NCBI GenBank assembly: GCA_948528155.1
Contig: CAOSZT010000008.1
Span: 1 to 33,898, forward strand
Reading direction: 5' to 3'
DNA from: an uncultured Clostridia bacterium
Lineage (GTDB): Bacteria; Bacillota; Clostridia; TANB77; CAG-508
DNA: 33,898 nucleotides
This document shows, one piece after another, positions 22,892 through 31,567 of this stretch. Every line of letters begins with the position of its first letter. The stretch's first letter is position 1. Under the pieces are notes generated by a model, which worked only from the letters and a program-made list of their open reading frames with translations, had not been told where the DNA came from and made no database searches. A program made the position numbers and the translations under genes.

Positions 22892-23761
22892 TTATTTTTT
22901 AAATTTTGCTAATACTAACTTAGAATCGTTAGAAACTGAAACTGCATACATTTCATCTGCTGAAATTTCTGTTGTTCTTTTTCTTGCTTTTCTTTCTGTT
23001 TCTACATTAACATTTCTTTTTACATAGATTGTTAATGCTGGAGTTTCTTCCTCAGTTTCCCCTTCTGTTTCTATTTTGATAATTGGATTCAAGTATGCTG
23101 TTTTTTCTGTATTTTCTTTTACTTTTCTTGATGGTACTATTCTTGTATTAGCTATCATACCAATTTCACCTCTTAGTACAACGTCTTGATTGTATTTATC
23201 AGCAGAAATAAAGTTAGCATCTTTTCTTAATGCAGTTACCTGTTTTGGATGTACAAATATTGCTTTTTCTCCATTTACTTCTTCCTCAAATACATCTAAT
23301 GCATCTACTATTCCTTCGTATGATAGTTTACTAGCTGTTCCATCATAAATTAATCTTCCTTCTGCTTCTTCATCTGTTAATGCATCCATACAGTCATTGT
23401 CGATTTTTGATGCAATTGATAATGCTAATTGGTTATTGGTTTCTCCAACTGGGTCACCATGTGCTGATAGTACAGCCTCATCTGTTAATCCTACAGCTTT
23501 CATTGCTTTTTTAACAGTTACTTTCTCGCTTGATGCTTCTAATGTAGTTAAACCACATTCAACACCCTCTGCTACATCTTCTGCGTCACCTATGTATGCG
23601 AATTTTGGCACTGTAATAGTATCTCCTTCTGCTCCTTGTAAAGTAGTATCCACCTTTGCAAAAGGTACTACTCTAATTTTATTTGCTAACTTTGCTGAAA
23701 TCATATCAGCCATAACCTCTGGATCAATTAAATTTGCTATTTTTGTTAAGTTATCTTCCAT
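22892..23761 (-). CDS. Major capsid protein
   Basis: 289 residues: LTKIANLIDPEVMADMISAKLANKIRVVPFAKVDTTLQGAEGDTITVPKFAYIGDAEDVAEGV is typical of N4-gp56/HK97-fold capsid proteins; IFVHPKQVTALRKDANFISADKYN lies in the centre, and an acidic loop (ETEGETEEETPAL) near 235. GGAGG precedes the ATG. It is preceded by the GP20-like scaffold gene, the normal order. Forms the icosahedral shell. Confidence 0.85.
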   Translation of the reverse strand: MEDNLTKIANLIDPEVMADMISAKLANKIRVVPFAKVDTTLQGAEGDTITVPKFAYIGDAEDVAEGVECGLTTLEASSEKVTVKKAMKAVGLTDEAVLSAHGDPVGETNNQLALSIASKIDNDCMDALTDEEAEGRLIYDGTASKLSYEGIVDALDVFEEEVNGEKAIFVHPKQVTALRKDANFISADKYNQDVVLRGEIGMIANTRIVPSRKVKENTEKTAYLNPIIKIETEGETEEETPALTIYVKRNVNVETERKARKRTTEISADEMYAVSVSNDSKLVLAKFKK

Positions 23762-23773
23762 AACTAATTCCTC

Positions 23774-24355
23774 CTATTCATTTTTTAAATTTTGATATAC
23801 TTCTGGTTGCTCATTCTTTAAAGCAACCCTGTCTTTATAAGACATTTTTTGAAAAGCTTCTTTTGTAATTGCATTTCCTTTTGGTTGATTAATGTTTCCT
23901 GTAAATTGTGGTTTTGGGTTATCGTTGTCAAATAAATAATAGTGGCTTTCTTTTAGAGTGCTTACTTGTTCCTCTAAACCTTCCACGATTTCAAATTTGT
24001 CATTGAATTTAACCTTTTCTATATCTAGCATTTTACTTAAAATACTAGCATCTTTAGCTTTGTAGCCTTGTAATGCCTTATCTAAGGCGTTTTGCTTTTT
24101 GAAAACTTCAATTTCTTTAGAACCTTCCGCTTTTCCTAGATTAAATTGTTCTTTTTTAATAGCTTCGACGTCCACTTTTTCAAGTTCCGCTATTTTGTTG
24201 TTTCTTTCTGTAATAGTAGTTTCTTTAACAGCTATTTGTTCTGTTAAGTCATCTACTTTTGCCTTTAATGCTGTTGTATCTTTTCCAGATTCAATCATAA
24301 TTTTTTCAATAGCATCTGCTTCAAGTCCTAAATCTTCTAAAAATTTTCTTTTCAT
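23774..24355 (-). CDS. Capsid scaffold protein (GP20-like)
   Basis: 193 residues: MKRKFLEDLGLEADAIEKIMIE, followed by a long coiled coil (ALKAKVDDLTEQIAVKETTITERNNKIAELEKVD) and a C-terminal basic/acidic capsid-binding segment (NAITKEAFQKMSYKDRVALKNEQPE). This is the phage minor structural GP20 family, a scaffold that shapes the procapsid and leaves before DNA packaging. Located just upstream of the major capsid gene. The ATG has a GGAG site. Confidence 0.82.
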   Translation of the reverse strand: MKRKFLEDLGLEADAIEKIMIESGKDTTALKAKVDDLTEQIAVKETTITERNNKIAELEKVDVEAIKKEQFNLGKAEGSKEIEVFKKQNALDKALQGYKAKDASILSKMLDIEKVKFNDKFEIVEGLEEQVSTLKESHYYLFDNDNPKPQFTGNINQPKGNAITKEAFQKMSYKDRVALKNEQPEVYQNLKNE

Positions 24356-24532
24356 ATTGTCTCCTTTCTCCTACTACGAACTTTTACGTGTTTTTCGTTC
24401 ACGATGTAGTTATGCTCTTGTTTACGACTTGCATATAGTCGAATTTTTATATAAAAATAGAAGTCCTTTTTTGAACTTCTATGATTTAACTATTTGATTG
24501 TAGTTTAATGTCATTACGGACAGTTTGTACTT
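24356..24532. other. Structured gap in the head operon
   Basis: No gene. Hairpins: ATAGAAGTCC / GAACTTCTAT-type stem near 24460-24482 (terminator-like), CGACTTGCATATAGTCG near 24427-24453, and CTACTACGAAC / GTTCACGATGTAG near 24370-24411. A gap of this kind between the minor head and scaffold genes may attenuate transcription or contain an unknown RNA. Confidence 0.4.
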
Positions 24533-24727
24533 TTAATCATCATAATTTGGGTGCTTATCCCAAAAACTTGTATCATATTCTTTTTTTGTTTTAATACATT
24601 TATCTATTTCGTCTATTAATTCTTGTTTTGTTCCTTCAAATTGTGCTAACGGAAATCCCTCTGGAAATATTAATTCGTATTCATCTAGTTTCTTTTCTAC
24701 TTCTTCATCTAATACATCATCATACAT
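24533..24727 (-). CDS. 64-residue acidic protein, unknown
   Basis: MYDDVLDEEVEKKLDEYELIF, then PEGFPLAQFEGTKQELIDEIDKCI, ending in an aromatic acidic tail. The gene starts at the stop of the minor head gene (overlap one base). Small acidic proteins at this position are common in Firmicute phages, but no role is established. The acidic nature would suit binding to a basic head protein. Confidence 0.55.
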   Translation of the reverse strand: MYDDVLDEEVEKKLDEYELIFPEGFPLAQFEGTKQELIDEIDKCIKTKKEYDTSFWDKHPNYDD

Positions 24728-26487
24728 TATAATAGCCTCCTAATCAAATTATCAAACTCTTTAAAGCTATTTGGGAAATATCTCTCAAATAGTTCTAATT
24801 GTTTTATATCATCTTTTCCTGCTGTTGTAAACATTTGTGCAAATATTTCTCTTTCCAATTTATTAGGTTTATTCCAATATTTAGTTTTATGATAATATCT
24901 TCCTCGTATTTGATTTTTAGTCATTCCGCTTATTATATCACTCAACTCTTTACTATTTTTGTTTTGTTTTATTAACTCTTCATATATTGGTATATTGCCT
25001 AAAATATGTTCTTTGTCTAACTTTATTGCTTCTAAAAACTCTTTATTTGAAGACAACCATCTGTTGTTATAATCTACTGCATGTCCTAACTCATGTATTA
25101 CTGTTCTATTTGAGTAGTTTTCGCTCAATATTATATTTCCTTTTCTATGATACGATTTACTGCCACCCTGCTTTATTGATTTTATATTTGTGTTTAAAAC
25201 TATTTGTTTTATTTTATTATTTTCAAAAACTTTATTTATTATTTCTTCTTTTTGATTGGTAATATTCTTTATGTTAAAAGTACCGCTTATAATGTTTTCT
25301 ACTATATTTTCTTCTTTTTCTTTAATTGTCACTGCTTTATACTCTTTTATATGCTCTCTAGTGTAATCACGTTTTAAGTCATTTTCTGTTGTAAATATAT
25401 CTAATCTATCTTGCCACTCTTTTGTTTTAGCACTTGCTTTCTTGTATCCTTCTTTATCTTCTGCTTTGTTTGCTATTACCTGTTTTCTCTTCCATTTACG
25501 CACTCCACTTTCTAAATATTGTTGGGCTTGTAGCTTTTTGTATTGTTCTTCATTCTCTTTATATGTAAAATCTAACTCTTCCTTTTCTAATGATCCATAC
25601 CATACTGTAAAGAAATGCTTACAATTAATTCCCACTATGCCTTGAACATCTCCATAGTTACAATGTTTCATAAAATCAGGCAATTTCTTTTCTTCTTCTG
25701 TAGCTTTTCCATCATAATTCCAACAAAAAATTTGTTTTTCTTGCCACCAAGCATGATTTGTATAGTTTTCTTCTCCATCTCCTGTCCTTGCTCCAAAATG
25801 ATGAGATACTCTTACAATGTGATGTCCACTTTCTTTTATTACTTCTTCATTTACTTTTCCTGCAAGTCCTCTTGTTGCAACTAACAAATCACGTCTTACT
25901 GTTCCTACTACGTCATAATTCCTTTTTAATCCATTTTTATCTTGATATGTAAGTATTGATATTCCTCTGTTTCCTAAGCTATCTAAACTCTCTAATATTG
26001 CCTCTTGATAGCTATGTGTACCTGCTAATGTTTTTACATATGTTTGTGTTAGTATGTCTTTATATATTCCTTTTATTTTCTCCTCTATTGTTTTATTCAA
26101 CTGCAAGAATGACTTTTCTATTTCATCATAGCTATACTTTATTACATTTTGTATATTAATACTATTTATTATTGATTGTGGATTAAATAAAACACTTTTT
26201 TGTGTTGCTAAATTTAATTGTTGTACAGGTATTGCATTTATACCTATTTCTTGCATAGCTTTTAGCAATTCTGCTTTTGTTTTTCCTGTGTATTTTTCTA
26301 ATACTTTTATTATTTCACTGTTTAATCCACCCATTCCTTTTAGTTTTTCAAAATACCAATAATCACTATTTATAAACTCTTCATTTAGATTAAAATGTCT
26401 TGCAATCTTTCCTATTAACTCTAATTCTATAACACTATATATTGAAATAATTGGTTTAATTGCCTCTTGAATTTTATCTTCAATCAT
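24727..26487 (-). CDS. Minor capsid/head protein with C-terminal HExxH domain
   Basis: 586 residues. The first 370 match the phage minor capsid protein 2/head morphogenesis type: SYQEAILESLDSLGNRGISILTY-like region, VATRGLAGKVNEEVIKESGHHIVRVSHH, and the Cys/His-rich HCNYGDVQGIVGINCKHFF. After a linker near 390 comes an unrelated domain with VIHELGHAVDYN (about residue 480), a zincin HExxH motif, and a later ERE-x-FA segment (LEREIFAQMF) that could give a third ligand. The second half may be a peptidase delivered with the virion or a head maturation enzyme. The fusion is clear; the activity is inferred. Confidence 0.75.
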   Translation of the reverse strand: MIEDKIQEAIKPIISIYSVIELELIGKIARHFNLNEEFINSDYWYFEKLKGMGGLNSEIIKVLEKYTGKTKAELLKAMQEIGINAIPVQQLNLATQKSVLFNPQSIINSINIQNVIKYSYDEIEKSFLQLNKTIEEKIKGIYKDILTQTYVKTLAGTHSYQEAILESLDSLGNRGISILTYQDKNGLKRNYDVVGTVRRDLLVATRGLAGKVNEEVIKESGHHIVRVSHHFGARTGDGEENYTNHAWWQEKQIFCWNYDGKATEEEKKLPDFMKHCNYGDVQGIVGINCKHFFTVWYGSLEKEELDFTYKENEEQYKKLQAQQYLESGVRKWKRKQVIANKAEDKEGYKKASAKTKEWQDRLDIFTTENDLKRDYTREHIKEYKAVTIKEKEENIVENIISGTFNIKNITNQKEEIINKVFENNKIKQIVLNTNIKSIKQGGSKSYHRKGNIILSENYSNRTVIHELGHAVDYNNRWLSSNKEFLEAIKLDKEHILGNIPIYEELIKQNKNSKELSDIISGMTKNQIRGRYYHKTKYWNKPNKLEREIFAQMFTTAGKDDIKQLELFERYFPNSFKEFDNLIRRLL

Positions 26488-26490
26488 TTA

Positions 26491-27894
26491 TTATTCCTCA
26501 ATTTCTTCTTGTTCAACTGGTTCTTCTGGATTTCTTTTTTTCATCTTTTCAACATATTCTATTGCTTCTTCTTCGCTATAATCTCTTGTTTGAATAAAGT
26601 ATTCAACATCATCAATTAAACCCGCATTCCTTTCTATGAGGCTTTGTGATTGTTTCTTTTCACTATCAACTATTATGCTATCGTCCCAGTCAAAACTTAC
26701 ATTTGGATTTGTTTTATGTGGTATTTCATACAATGTCATTAACACATCTATTCCATATACTAAGTCCTCTAATGCTGTTTGTAATGCTCCTTGTATGTCT
26801 GATACTGTTATATAGTAGTCTTGTTTACTTGAGTTTATTTCTGTTGCAGTTTTTGCTATGCTTGTTTCTTTAGATAATACCCCAAAAGATAAACCGCATT
26901 GACTTTCACATTGTCTTAACCATTCATTTAATCCATTGAATAAAGCAGTATCACGAATAGCAGGACTAAATACATTCCACATTTTTTCTTTTCCTAAATC
27001 AACCATTCTAAACAGTCTTTTTTTACCTTTTGGAAGTTTAAATGTTCCATTACTATTTCTTTTAAATACTGTTTCGTCAACATCAATCGCAAGTTCTGAT
27101 CCTTCATATTCCCATAATGTTCTACTAAACTGTTCATCTATTTGTTTCAATATTTCAATAGCATTTGCAAAAATAGGAACTCCGATAGGACTTGTATTGT
27201 CTATTGAATTTGCAATAGGTATTTTAAAATATCCACCTATTAATCTATTTACATTTTCTATTTGAGTTTCTTCTTGTATGTCTTTCCATTCTGGTATTAA
27301 TGCTAAACTTGTTTTACTTCCTAATTTATTTGAATTACTTTTATTTGTTTTATAAGCTATATTCTTAATTGTTATTGTTGTATTGTTTAAATCGTTATAT
27401 TCTAGCCTTGTATATATGTCATCGCCTCTAGTAATTTGGTCAATAAAAATACCTCCAAGCAATTCTCCTGTGCTATCAAATTTTACTGGTATAAATTTAT
27501 CTGCATGAATACAAGATACTTTTATTCTTCCATTACTATAAAATGGCTTAAAAAACATTCCTCCTTTAGCAAGCGTATATTCTGTATTTGTTCTTATATT
27601 CTTTATAAATCTTTGATATATCTCTTCTATTTCTTTATCTTCTACTTGTGACTTAAATTCTATTGTTACTGCTTTTGCTACCTTCTCACATATAGTTTTT
27701 GCAACATTTAATGATTTCACTTCTTCATTTAGCCATGGAGCTTTGTGATTATATATGTTTGTACATAATTCTATTAATCTTATTACTTCATCATTTGTTG
27801 AAATATCTATTTTAAATCCTTCTGCTATCTCACTCGTATTAAACATTTTATCTATCGCTCCTTTTATAAAAGTTATTATTTTTTCAAACATCAT
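26491..27894 (-). CDS. Portal protein
   Basis: 467 residues of the SPP1 gp6-like portal family: early LCTNIYNHKAPWLNEEVKSLNVAKTICEKVAKAVTIEF, then KGGMFFKPFYSNGRIKVSCIHADKFIPV, and KTATEINSSKQDYYITVSDIQ near residue 365, all typical portal motifs. It starts within the last codons of the terminase gene (ATGATG). Forms the dodecameric DNA channel at one capsid vertex. Confidence 0.85.
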   Translation of the reverse strand: MMFEKIITFIKGAIDKMFNTSEIAEGFKIDISTNDEVIRLIELCTNIYNHKAPWLNEEVKSLNVAKTICEKVAKAVTIEFKSQVEDKEIEEIYQRFIKNIRTNTEYTLAKGGMFFKPFYSNGRIKVSCIHADKFIPVKFDSTGELLGGIFIDQITRGDDIYTRLEYNDLNNTTITIKNIAYKTNKSNSNKLGSKTSLALIPEWKDIQEETQIENVNRLIGGYFKIPIANSIDNTSPIGVPIFANAIEILKQIDEQFSRTLWEYEGSELAIDVDETVFKRNSNGTFKLPKGKKRLFRMVDLGKEKMWNVFSPAIRDTALFNGLNEWLRQCESQCGLSFGVLSKETSIAKTATEINSSKQDYYITVSDIQGALQTALEDLVYGIDVLMTLYEIPHKTNPNVSFDWDDSIIVDSEKKQSQSLIERNAGLIDDVEYFIQTRDYSEEEAIEYVEKMKKRNPEEPVEQEEIEE

Positions 27895-29168
27895 GCCTCT
27901 CTCCTCATTTCTACAACATCATTTATTTGTGTTATATATCTTTCAAATGAATATTCAAAAGCATCTAGTGTATCTATATCTGTTGTAAAATCATCTAATC
28001 TTTCGTCTTTTCCATCTTGTTTTGGCTTATCATTCCATAATGCACTTTCTAGTGCTTCTACCAATGTTTCACATTCTTCTTTTATATAAAAAAACATACC
28101 ATATGAAATCATGGTACGTTCACATTCTATTCTCTCATTTATAGGTTCCTTATTAGACCCTCTCACAGTTGCATATATACTTTCACTTTCACATGCATTT
28201 CTCAATCCTCTTATTAATACTGATTCTTCATTATCTGGAAATATATAATCTATTTCTGTATTATATTTATACATTACCTTTAATATAAATTGGATTTCTA
28301 ATTCTTTTAGTTTGTCTGGATCTATATCCCCCATATGTTTTTCACTTGCCAAAACTATTATTCTAGAAAAATCATAACTTATTCTTGTTGCTACAAATGC
28401 TTGTCCTGATTTTGTTCCTCCATAATCTATTCCTATAATAGTATAACCATTAGGTAAATCATATTTTTCATTTTCTTTTTTCTTTTTAGTCCATATGTAT
28501 TTTTGGGGATTATCTGCAAATGTCCTATATATTAATCCCTCTGCATTACACCATAACCCTAAAATATATCTATTATACAGAACTGTTCCTTTGTATTCTT
28601 TTTTTAAGTTTTCTTTAAATACATTACTAAGAAATGTATTATCATCTATTGTGTAGTGTTGTATATATATGTCTGCTTCACTATCAAGAAACTCTTTTAA
28701 CCAATGATTCTTTTGTTCTGGGTTACATGTTCCGTCAAAACAACTATAATCTTGATCTAATCTTGATTTAACCATATCGAATACTTCTTTATTCCATTTT
28801 GCTACTTCATCGCCATATACATATTTGAAACTCGCACCTTGTATTTTAGATACTTGATTTACTTTTTCAGCACCTAATGCATAACATTCTTCTCCAAAAA
28901 GCATTACTTTGTTTTTTGATATATTCCCTACTAATTCTACTCCGAATTTATCCCTCATAGGTCTCAAAACATTTCTTTCTACTGTTGCTTCTGTAACTCC
29001 AATAAGAACTACTAGTCCATCCTTTCCTGCTCTTTGCCTTATTCGTCTTGGTATCATATCCTCTTTATCTTGAAATGTCTTTCCGCTTCTTACTGCTCCT
29101 ACCTTAAAATTCCATCTATGTACAGCATTTCTTAAATATTCTTTTTGTTTGTCAGTCCATTTAAGCAT
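27891..29168 (-). CDS. terL: Terminase large subunit
   Basis: 425 residues of the PBSX/SPP1-like family. Walker A VGAVRSGKTFQDK near residue 22-34, Walker B and coupling region around FKYVYGDEVAKW (about 115), and the nuclease acidic residues in IIGIDYGGTKSGQAF (about 245) and DNEES. It pumps and cuts DNA with the small subunit. Overlaps both neighbours slightly. Confidence 0.88.
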   Translation of the reverse strand: MLKWTDKQKEYLRNAVHRWNFKVGAVRSGKTFQDKEDMIPRRIRQRAGKDGLVVLIGVTEATVERNVLRPMRDKFGVELVGNISKNKVMLFGEECYALGAEKVNQVSKIQGASFKYVYGDEVAKWNKEVFDMVKSRLDQDYSCFDGTCNPEQKNHWLKEFLDSEADIYIQHYTIDDNTFLSNVFKENLKKEYKGTVLYNRYILGLWCNAEGLIYRTFADNPQKYIWTKKKKENEKYDLPNGYTIIGIDYGGTKSGQAFVATRISYDFSRIIVLASEKHMGDIDPDKLKELEIQFILKVMYKYNTEIDYIFPDNEESVLIRGLRNACESESIYATVRGSNKEPINERIECERTMISYGMFFYIKEECETLVEALESALWNDKPKQDGKDERLDDFTTDIDTLDAFEYSFERYITQINDVVEMRREA

Positions 29169-29532
29169 TCTGTTGCTCCTCTAATAATTTATCTAACTTC
29201 TCAATTACATTTTGAGTATCTTTATTTGTATCAATTTTATCTTTCCATTTATCAGGTCTTCTATTTTTTAACCAAAATATTTGTGCTGTTATATTTCCAT
29301 CTAACGCATTCTTTAATAAAGCATTTTCCACTTCATAATCAATTATTTCTTTTCCTTTTTTTAAGGAGTCAGAAAAGTCAGGATATCTCTTTTTATATTC
29401 ATAAAACGTATCTTTGCTTATTCCTAGATTTTCTGCAATTTGAATGTCTGTTAATCCTTCTCTCGCCCACCCCTCTATTAATACTAATTTATCCTTAACG
29501 TGTTCCCATTTTGATTTTGCCACCTCACTCAC
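29161..29532 (-). CDS. terS: Terminase small subunit
   Basis: 123 residues with a resolvase-like helix-turn-helix near the N-terminus (GLTDIQIAENLGISKDTFYEYKKRYPDFSDSLKKGKE), then ENALLKNALDGN and RRPDKWKDK, the standard small-terminase pattern. It binds the packaging start on phage DNA. A GTG start is given; a second GTG three codons later has better ribosome-binding-site spacing. It begins the head operon. Confidence 0.82.
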   Translation of the reverse strand: MSEVAKSKWEHVKDKLVLIEGWAREGLTDIQIAENLGISKDTFYEYKKRYPDFSDSLKKGKEIIDYEVENALLKNALDGNITAQIFWLKNRRPDKWKDKIDTNKDTQNVIEKLDKLLEEQQNA

Positions 29533-29619
29533 CTACTTTATTATGTTTTGATTAATATTTATTATTACCTATTTTTAAATTTCATATATATTTTTTGCTT
29601 TCCACATACTTTGACAACA

Positions 29620-29626
29620 TTCGACA
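29620..29626 (-). promoter_or_regulatory. Spo0A-box-like site before accessory gene
   Basis: Minus strand reads AGTGTCGAAT. It lies within the likely promoter region (TTGACA near 29611) of the plus-strand gene at 29676. Confidence 0.35.
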
Positions 29627-29675
29627 CTGCTTTTTGTTACAATATGTCTTATTACTAAAGAAAAGGAGTGTTATT

Positions 29676-29843
29676 ATGAACAACAAACAAATTGTTGGAA
29701 AAGAAGTTGGTACTATTTCTGTATCTATGTATGAAGAAAATGAAACAGGTCTACCAATCTTTTACTTTAAAGCTAATAATAAACACATGTTACACGTTTT
29801 AAATATTATTGAAAATGCCTTAAATAACTTTAATAAAGACTAA
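29676..29843 (+). CDS. 55-residue accessory protein, unknown
   Basis: MNNKQIVGKEVGTISVSMY..., a mostly beta protein with a C-terminal helix (MLHVLNIIENALNNF). AAAGGAG 7 bp before the ATG fixes the start. Plus-strand orientation against the late operon, own terminator and nearby 0A-box-like site suggest expression from the prophage. No family recognised. Confidence 0.6.
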   Translation: MNNKQIVGKEVGTISVSMYEENETGLPIFYFKANNKHMLHVLNIIENALNNFNKD

Positions 29844-29867
29844 GTTATACTTAGTCTTTATTAAAGT
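29827..29867. terminator. Strong bidirectional hairpin
   Basis: 18-bp perfect stem ACTTTAATAAAGACTAAG / CTTAGTCTTTATTAAAGT with a 5-nt loop; contains the stop codon of the accessory gene and faces a small minus-strand gene on the other side. Confidence 0.85.
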
Positions 29868-29868
29868 T

Positions 29869-29988
29869 TCATTTATCATATTGTTTCTTTTGTTCTACTA
29901 TACACAAACTTCTTATAGATTCTTGTCTAAAGCATTTTTCTCTTTTTATTTCATCTACTATCTGACTTTCTATTATATCATCCTTCAT
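29869..29988 (-). CDS. 39-residue protein, unknown
   Basis: MKDDIIESQIVDEIKREKCFRQESIRSLCIVEQKKQ..., charged and helical. GAGGTG precedes the ATG by 5-6 bp and the stop abuts the strong terminator, so it looks like a real minus-strand gene ending just before the packaging genes. Not recognised. Confidence 0.45.
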   Translation of the reverse strand: MKDDIIESQIVDEIKREKCFRQESIRSLCIVEQKKQYDK

Positions 29989-30309
29989 TTATACACCTCA
30001 CGAACATTCCTCTCTTTTTTCTATAAAATAGTATAATAAAAAAACTTATTTTTTGATAAATTCTTACATTTTTCTTAAACTTTTGCAATTTATCTAATGT
30101 TTTTTATTAATTACCTTTTTCTTTAGTCGCATAATAAGTTTGTCTTCTTACATATCCTTTTTTTAATCTTTGGAAATGGGGTCAATATGAAAAATTTACA
30201 GTGTACTGTAATTACAAAGTTCTTATGAGGAAACCTCTATTTAAAAATTTATCTATTATAATTAAATCATATTTTTAAACCGTCATTCAATGTTTTTTGT
30301 CGTCATCTT
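29989..30309. other. Gene-free gap before the late regulator
   Basis: No convincing gene. Contains AT-rich DNA and a 13-codon plus-strand ORF at about 30187 without support. A minus-strand fragment (LKKGYVRRQTYYATKEKGN) around 30110-30170 has no start codon with a site and may be a remnant. The region could hold the late promoter. Confidence 0.4.
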
Positions 30310-30756
30310 TTATAATTCTGTATAATTTTTTAATGCTTTTCCATGTAATTTACATATGTGATCATATGAATATCCCATATCTTCTGATACTTTATTTAAA
30401 GTATTTCCTCTAATATATCTTAAATATAATATGCTTTTGTATGGTTGTCCTAATTGTTCAATTTTCTTTTCTACCAAAAATTTCTTTATTAATAGTTCTT
30501 GTAATTTTTTATCGCAGTATTTTTCTATTTCTCTTATTCTATCTAAATTTTCTTCTAATGGTGCCATATCTGGATTATCTCCTATTCCTCTTTGTACATC
30601 TGATAATTTTTGTGTCGTTTTTTCAATTCTTGCTCTTAATTCTTCAGCATCGTTTTGTTTTTCTTCTATGTATCTTATATTGTCTATATATTCTCTAAGC
30701 TCTTCCTTAGCCTTTTCAATTTTTTCTTTAAAATCTTCTTTGTTTTCTTCTTGCAT
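30310..30756 (-). CDS. Sigma-70 region-4-like late regulator
   Basis: 148 residues. The N-terminal 95 are a coiled coil (EKIEKAKEELREYIDNIRYIEEKQND); the C-terminal 50 are a sigma region-4-type helix-turn-helix (GQPYKSILYLRYIRGNTLNKVSEDMGYSYDHICKLHGKAL), as in ArpU/RinA-like or DUF1492 phage regulators. AAGGAGG precedes the ATG. Standing just before the terminase genes, it most likely activates the late operon. Confidence 0.78.
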   Translation of the reverse strand: MQEENKEDFKEKIEKAKEELREYIDNIRYIEEKQNDAEELRARIEKTTQKLSDVQRGIGDNPDMAPLEENLDRIREIEKYCDKKLQELLIKKFLVEKKIEQLGQPYKSILYLRYIRGNTLNKVSEDMGYSYDHICKLHGKALKNYTEL

Positions 30757-30770
30757 TCTTATGTACCTCC

Positions 30771-30950
30771 TTAGTAAAATTTTATTACATCTTCTAAATA
30801 TCTAAATTTTCTTTTTACTTCTGAAGCTATTTTAATTAGATCTTCTTTTGATTTCTTCTTATCTGCTAACCCACATACTGCATTTTCAAACTTCTCTGTT
30901 TCACTTATCTAGTTATATAACACTCTTTCTAGCATTTCTTCTTTAGTCAT
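30771..30950 (-). pseudogene. Small gene interrupted by an in-frame TAG
   Basis: The ATG overlaps the previous stop (ATGA). The frame reads MTKEEMLERVLYN, TAG, ISETEKFENAVCGLADKKKSKED...FRYLEDVIKFY, TAA, 59 sense/stop positions with the amber at codon 14. The part after the TAG looks like a helical coding sequence. TAG is a normal terminator elsewhere in this genome, so I read it as a nonsense mutation, though readthrough or an undetected restart is possible. Confidence 0.5.
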
Positions 30951-31147
30951 TCTTCTTCCACCTCATACAAATTGTCTACATCTGCTTCTAAGTTATGTAT
31001 ATAATTCATTTGCTCATTTAATCTTGATTCTATATCGTTTATTCTGTTTTCTTCATAATAATCTGTTGCATATATTAATACTATTAAAATTACTATTATG
31101 ATTAGTATTAATATACGTTCTATCAATTGTTGCATTGTATTTAACAT
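30947..31147 (-). CDS. Membrane-anchored coiled-coil protein, unknown
   Basis: 66 residues: one membrane span (ILILIIIVILIVLIYA, about 12-27) then an acidic coiled coil (NRINDIESRLNEQMNYIHNLEADVDNL). GGAG lies 10 bp upstream, partly in the RecU-like gene end. Coupled to the RecU-like gene. Possibly a small phage spanin-like or exclusion protein; function unknown. Confidence 0.5.
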   Translation of the reverse strand: MLNTMQQLIERILILIIIVILIVLIYATDYYEENRINDIESRLNEQMNYIHNLEADVDNLYEVEEE

Positions 31148-31153
31148 TATTGG

Positions 31154-31565
31154 TCACTCCTTTATATCTTTTAATAATTCCCACTCTGGTAATCCATACT
31201 TTTTAATACTTTTTTTATTTTGCTTAAGTAATTCAATTACTGTATCTACATCTAACTGTTTTACATATTTATTTTCAAAACATATTAAAAAATAAGCATT
31301 ACATCCTGCGTTTTTACATTTTTTTAATTCACTACATTGTTTTATATCTTTTTCTACTATATGCCAAGTATCTGTTTTACACTGCTTAGCATCAAAACAG
31401 TCATGTCTATTAGGTAAAAATATTTCATAATCAAAACATTCCCCTTGTAAGTAAATTCCTTTATTTGTTCTTTTTGCATAATTTTTGTGTCCATGAAATC
31501 CTGATTGTTCTACGTATTCAATTATTTTTTCTATTTGTTTTTCAAAACTTTTTCCGCTTTTGCAA
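31154..31565 (-). CDS. RecU-like Holliday-junction nuclease, +1 shift at codon 4
   Basis: TTG start 7 bp after AAGGAGG (inside the helicase stop region). Frame 0 reads M-Q-K-R-K-K-F-stop: a 7-residue peptide. Codon 4 is CGG; skipping its C gives M-Q-K-G-K-S-F-E-K-Q and an uninterrupted 136-residue protein. It has the RecU-type opening GKSFEKQIE, a basic segment YAKRTNKGIYL, and a PD-(D/E)xK-like core (DYEIFLPNRHDCFDAKQCK, D-A-K), then WHIVEKDIKQCSEL. It should resolve or cut branched DNA in recombination and replication. Because the shift is so early, no alternative start can rescue the protein. Confidence 0.82.
31554..31556 (-). other. +1 frameshift site CGGA (RecU-like)
   Basis: TTG CAA AAG CGG AAA in frame 0; skipping C gives AAG GGA AAA (K-G-K). 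Confidence 0.85.
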
Positions 31566-31567
31566 CT

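Noticed and set aside
30180..30230. 13-codon plus-strand ORF after a G-rich stretch
   Set aside because: Too short, no known leader-peptide context, no promoter seen.
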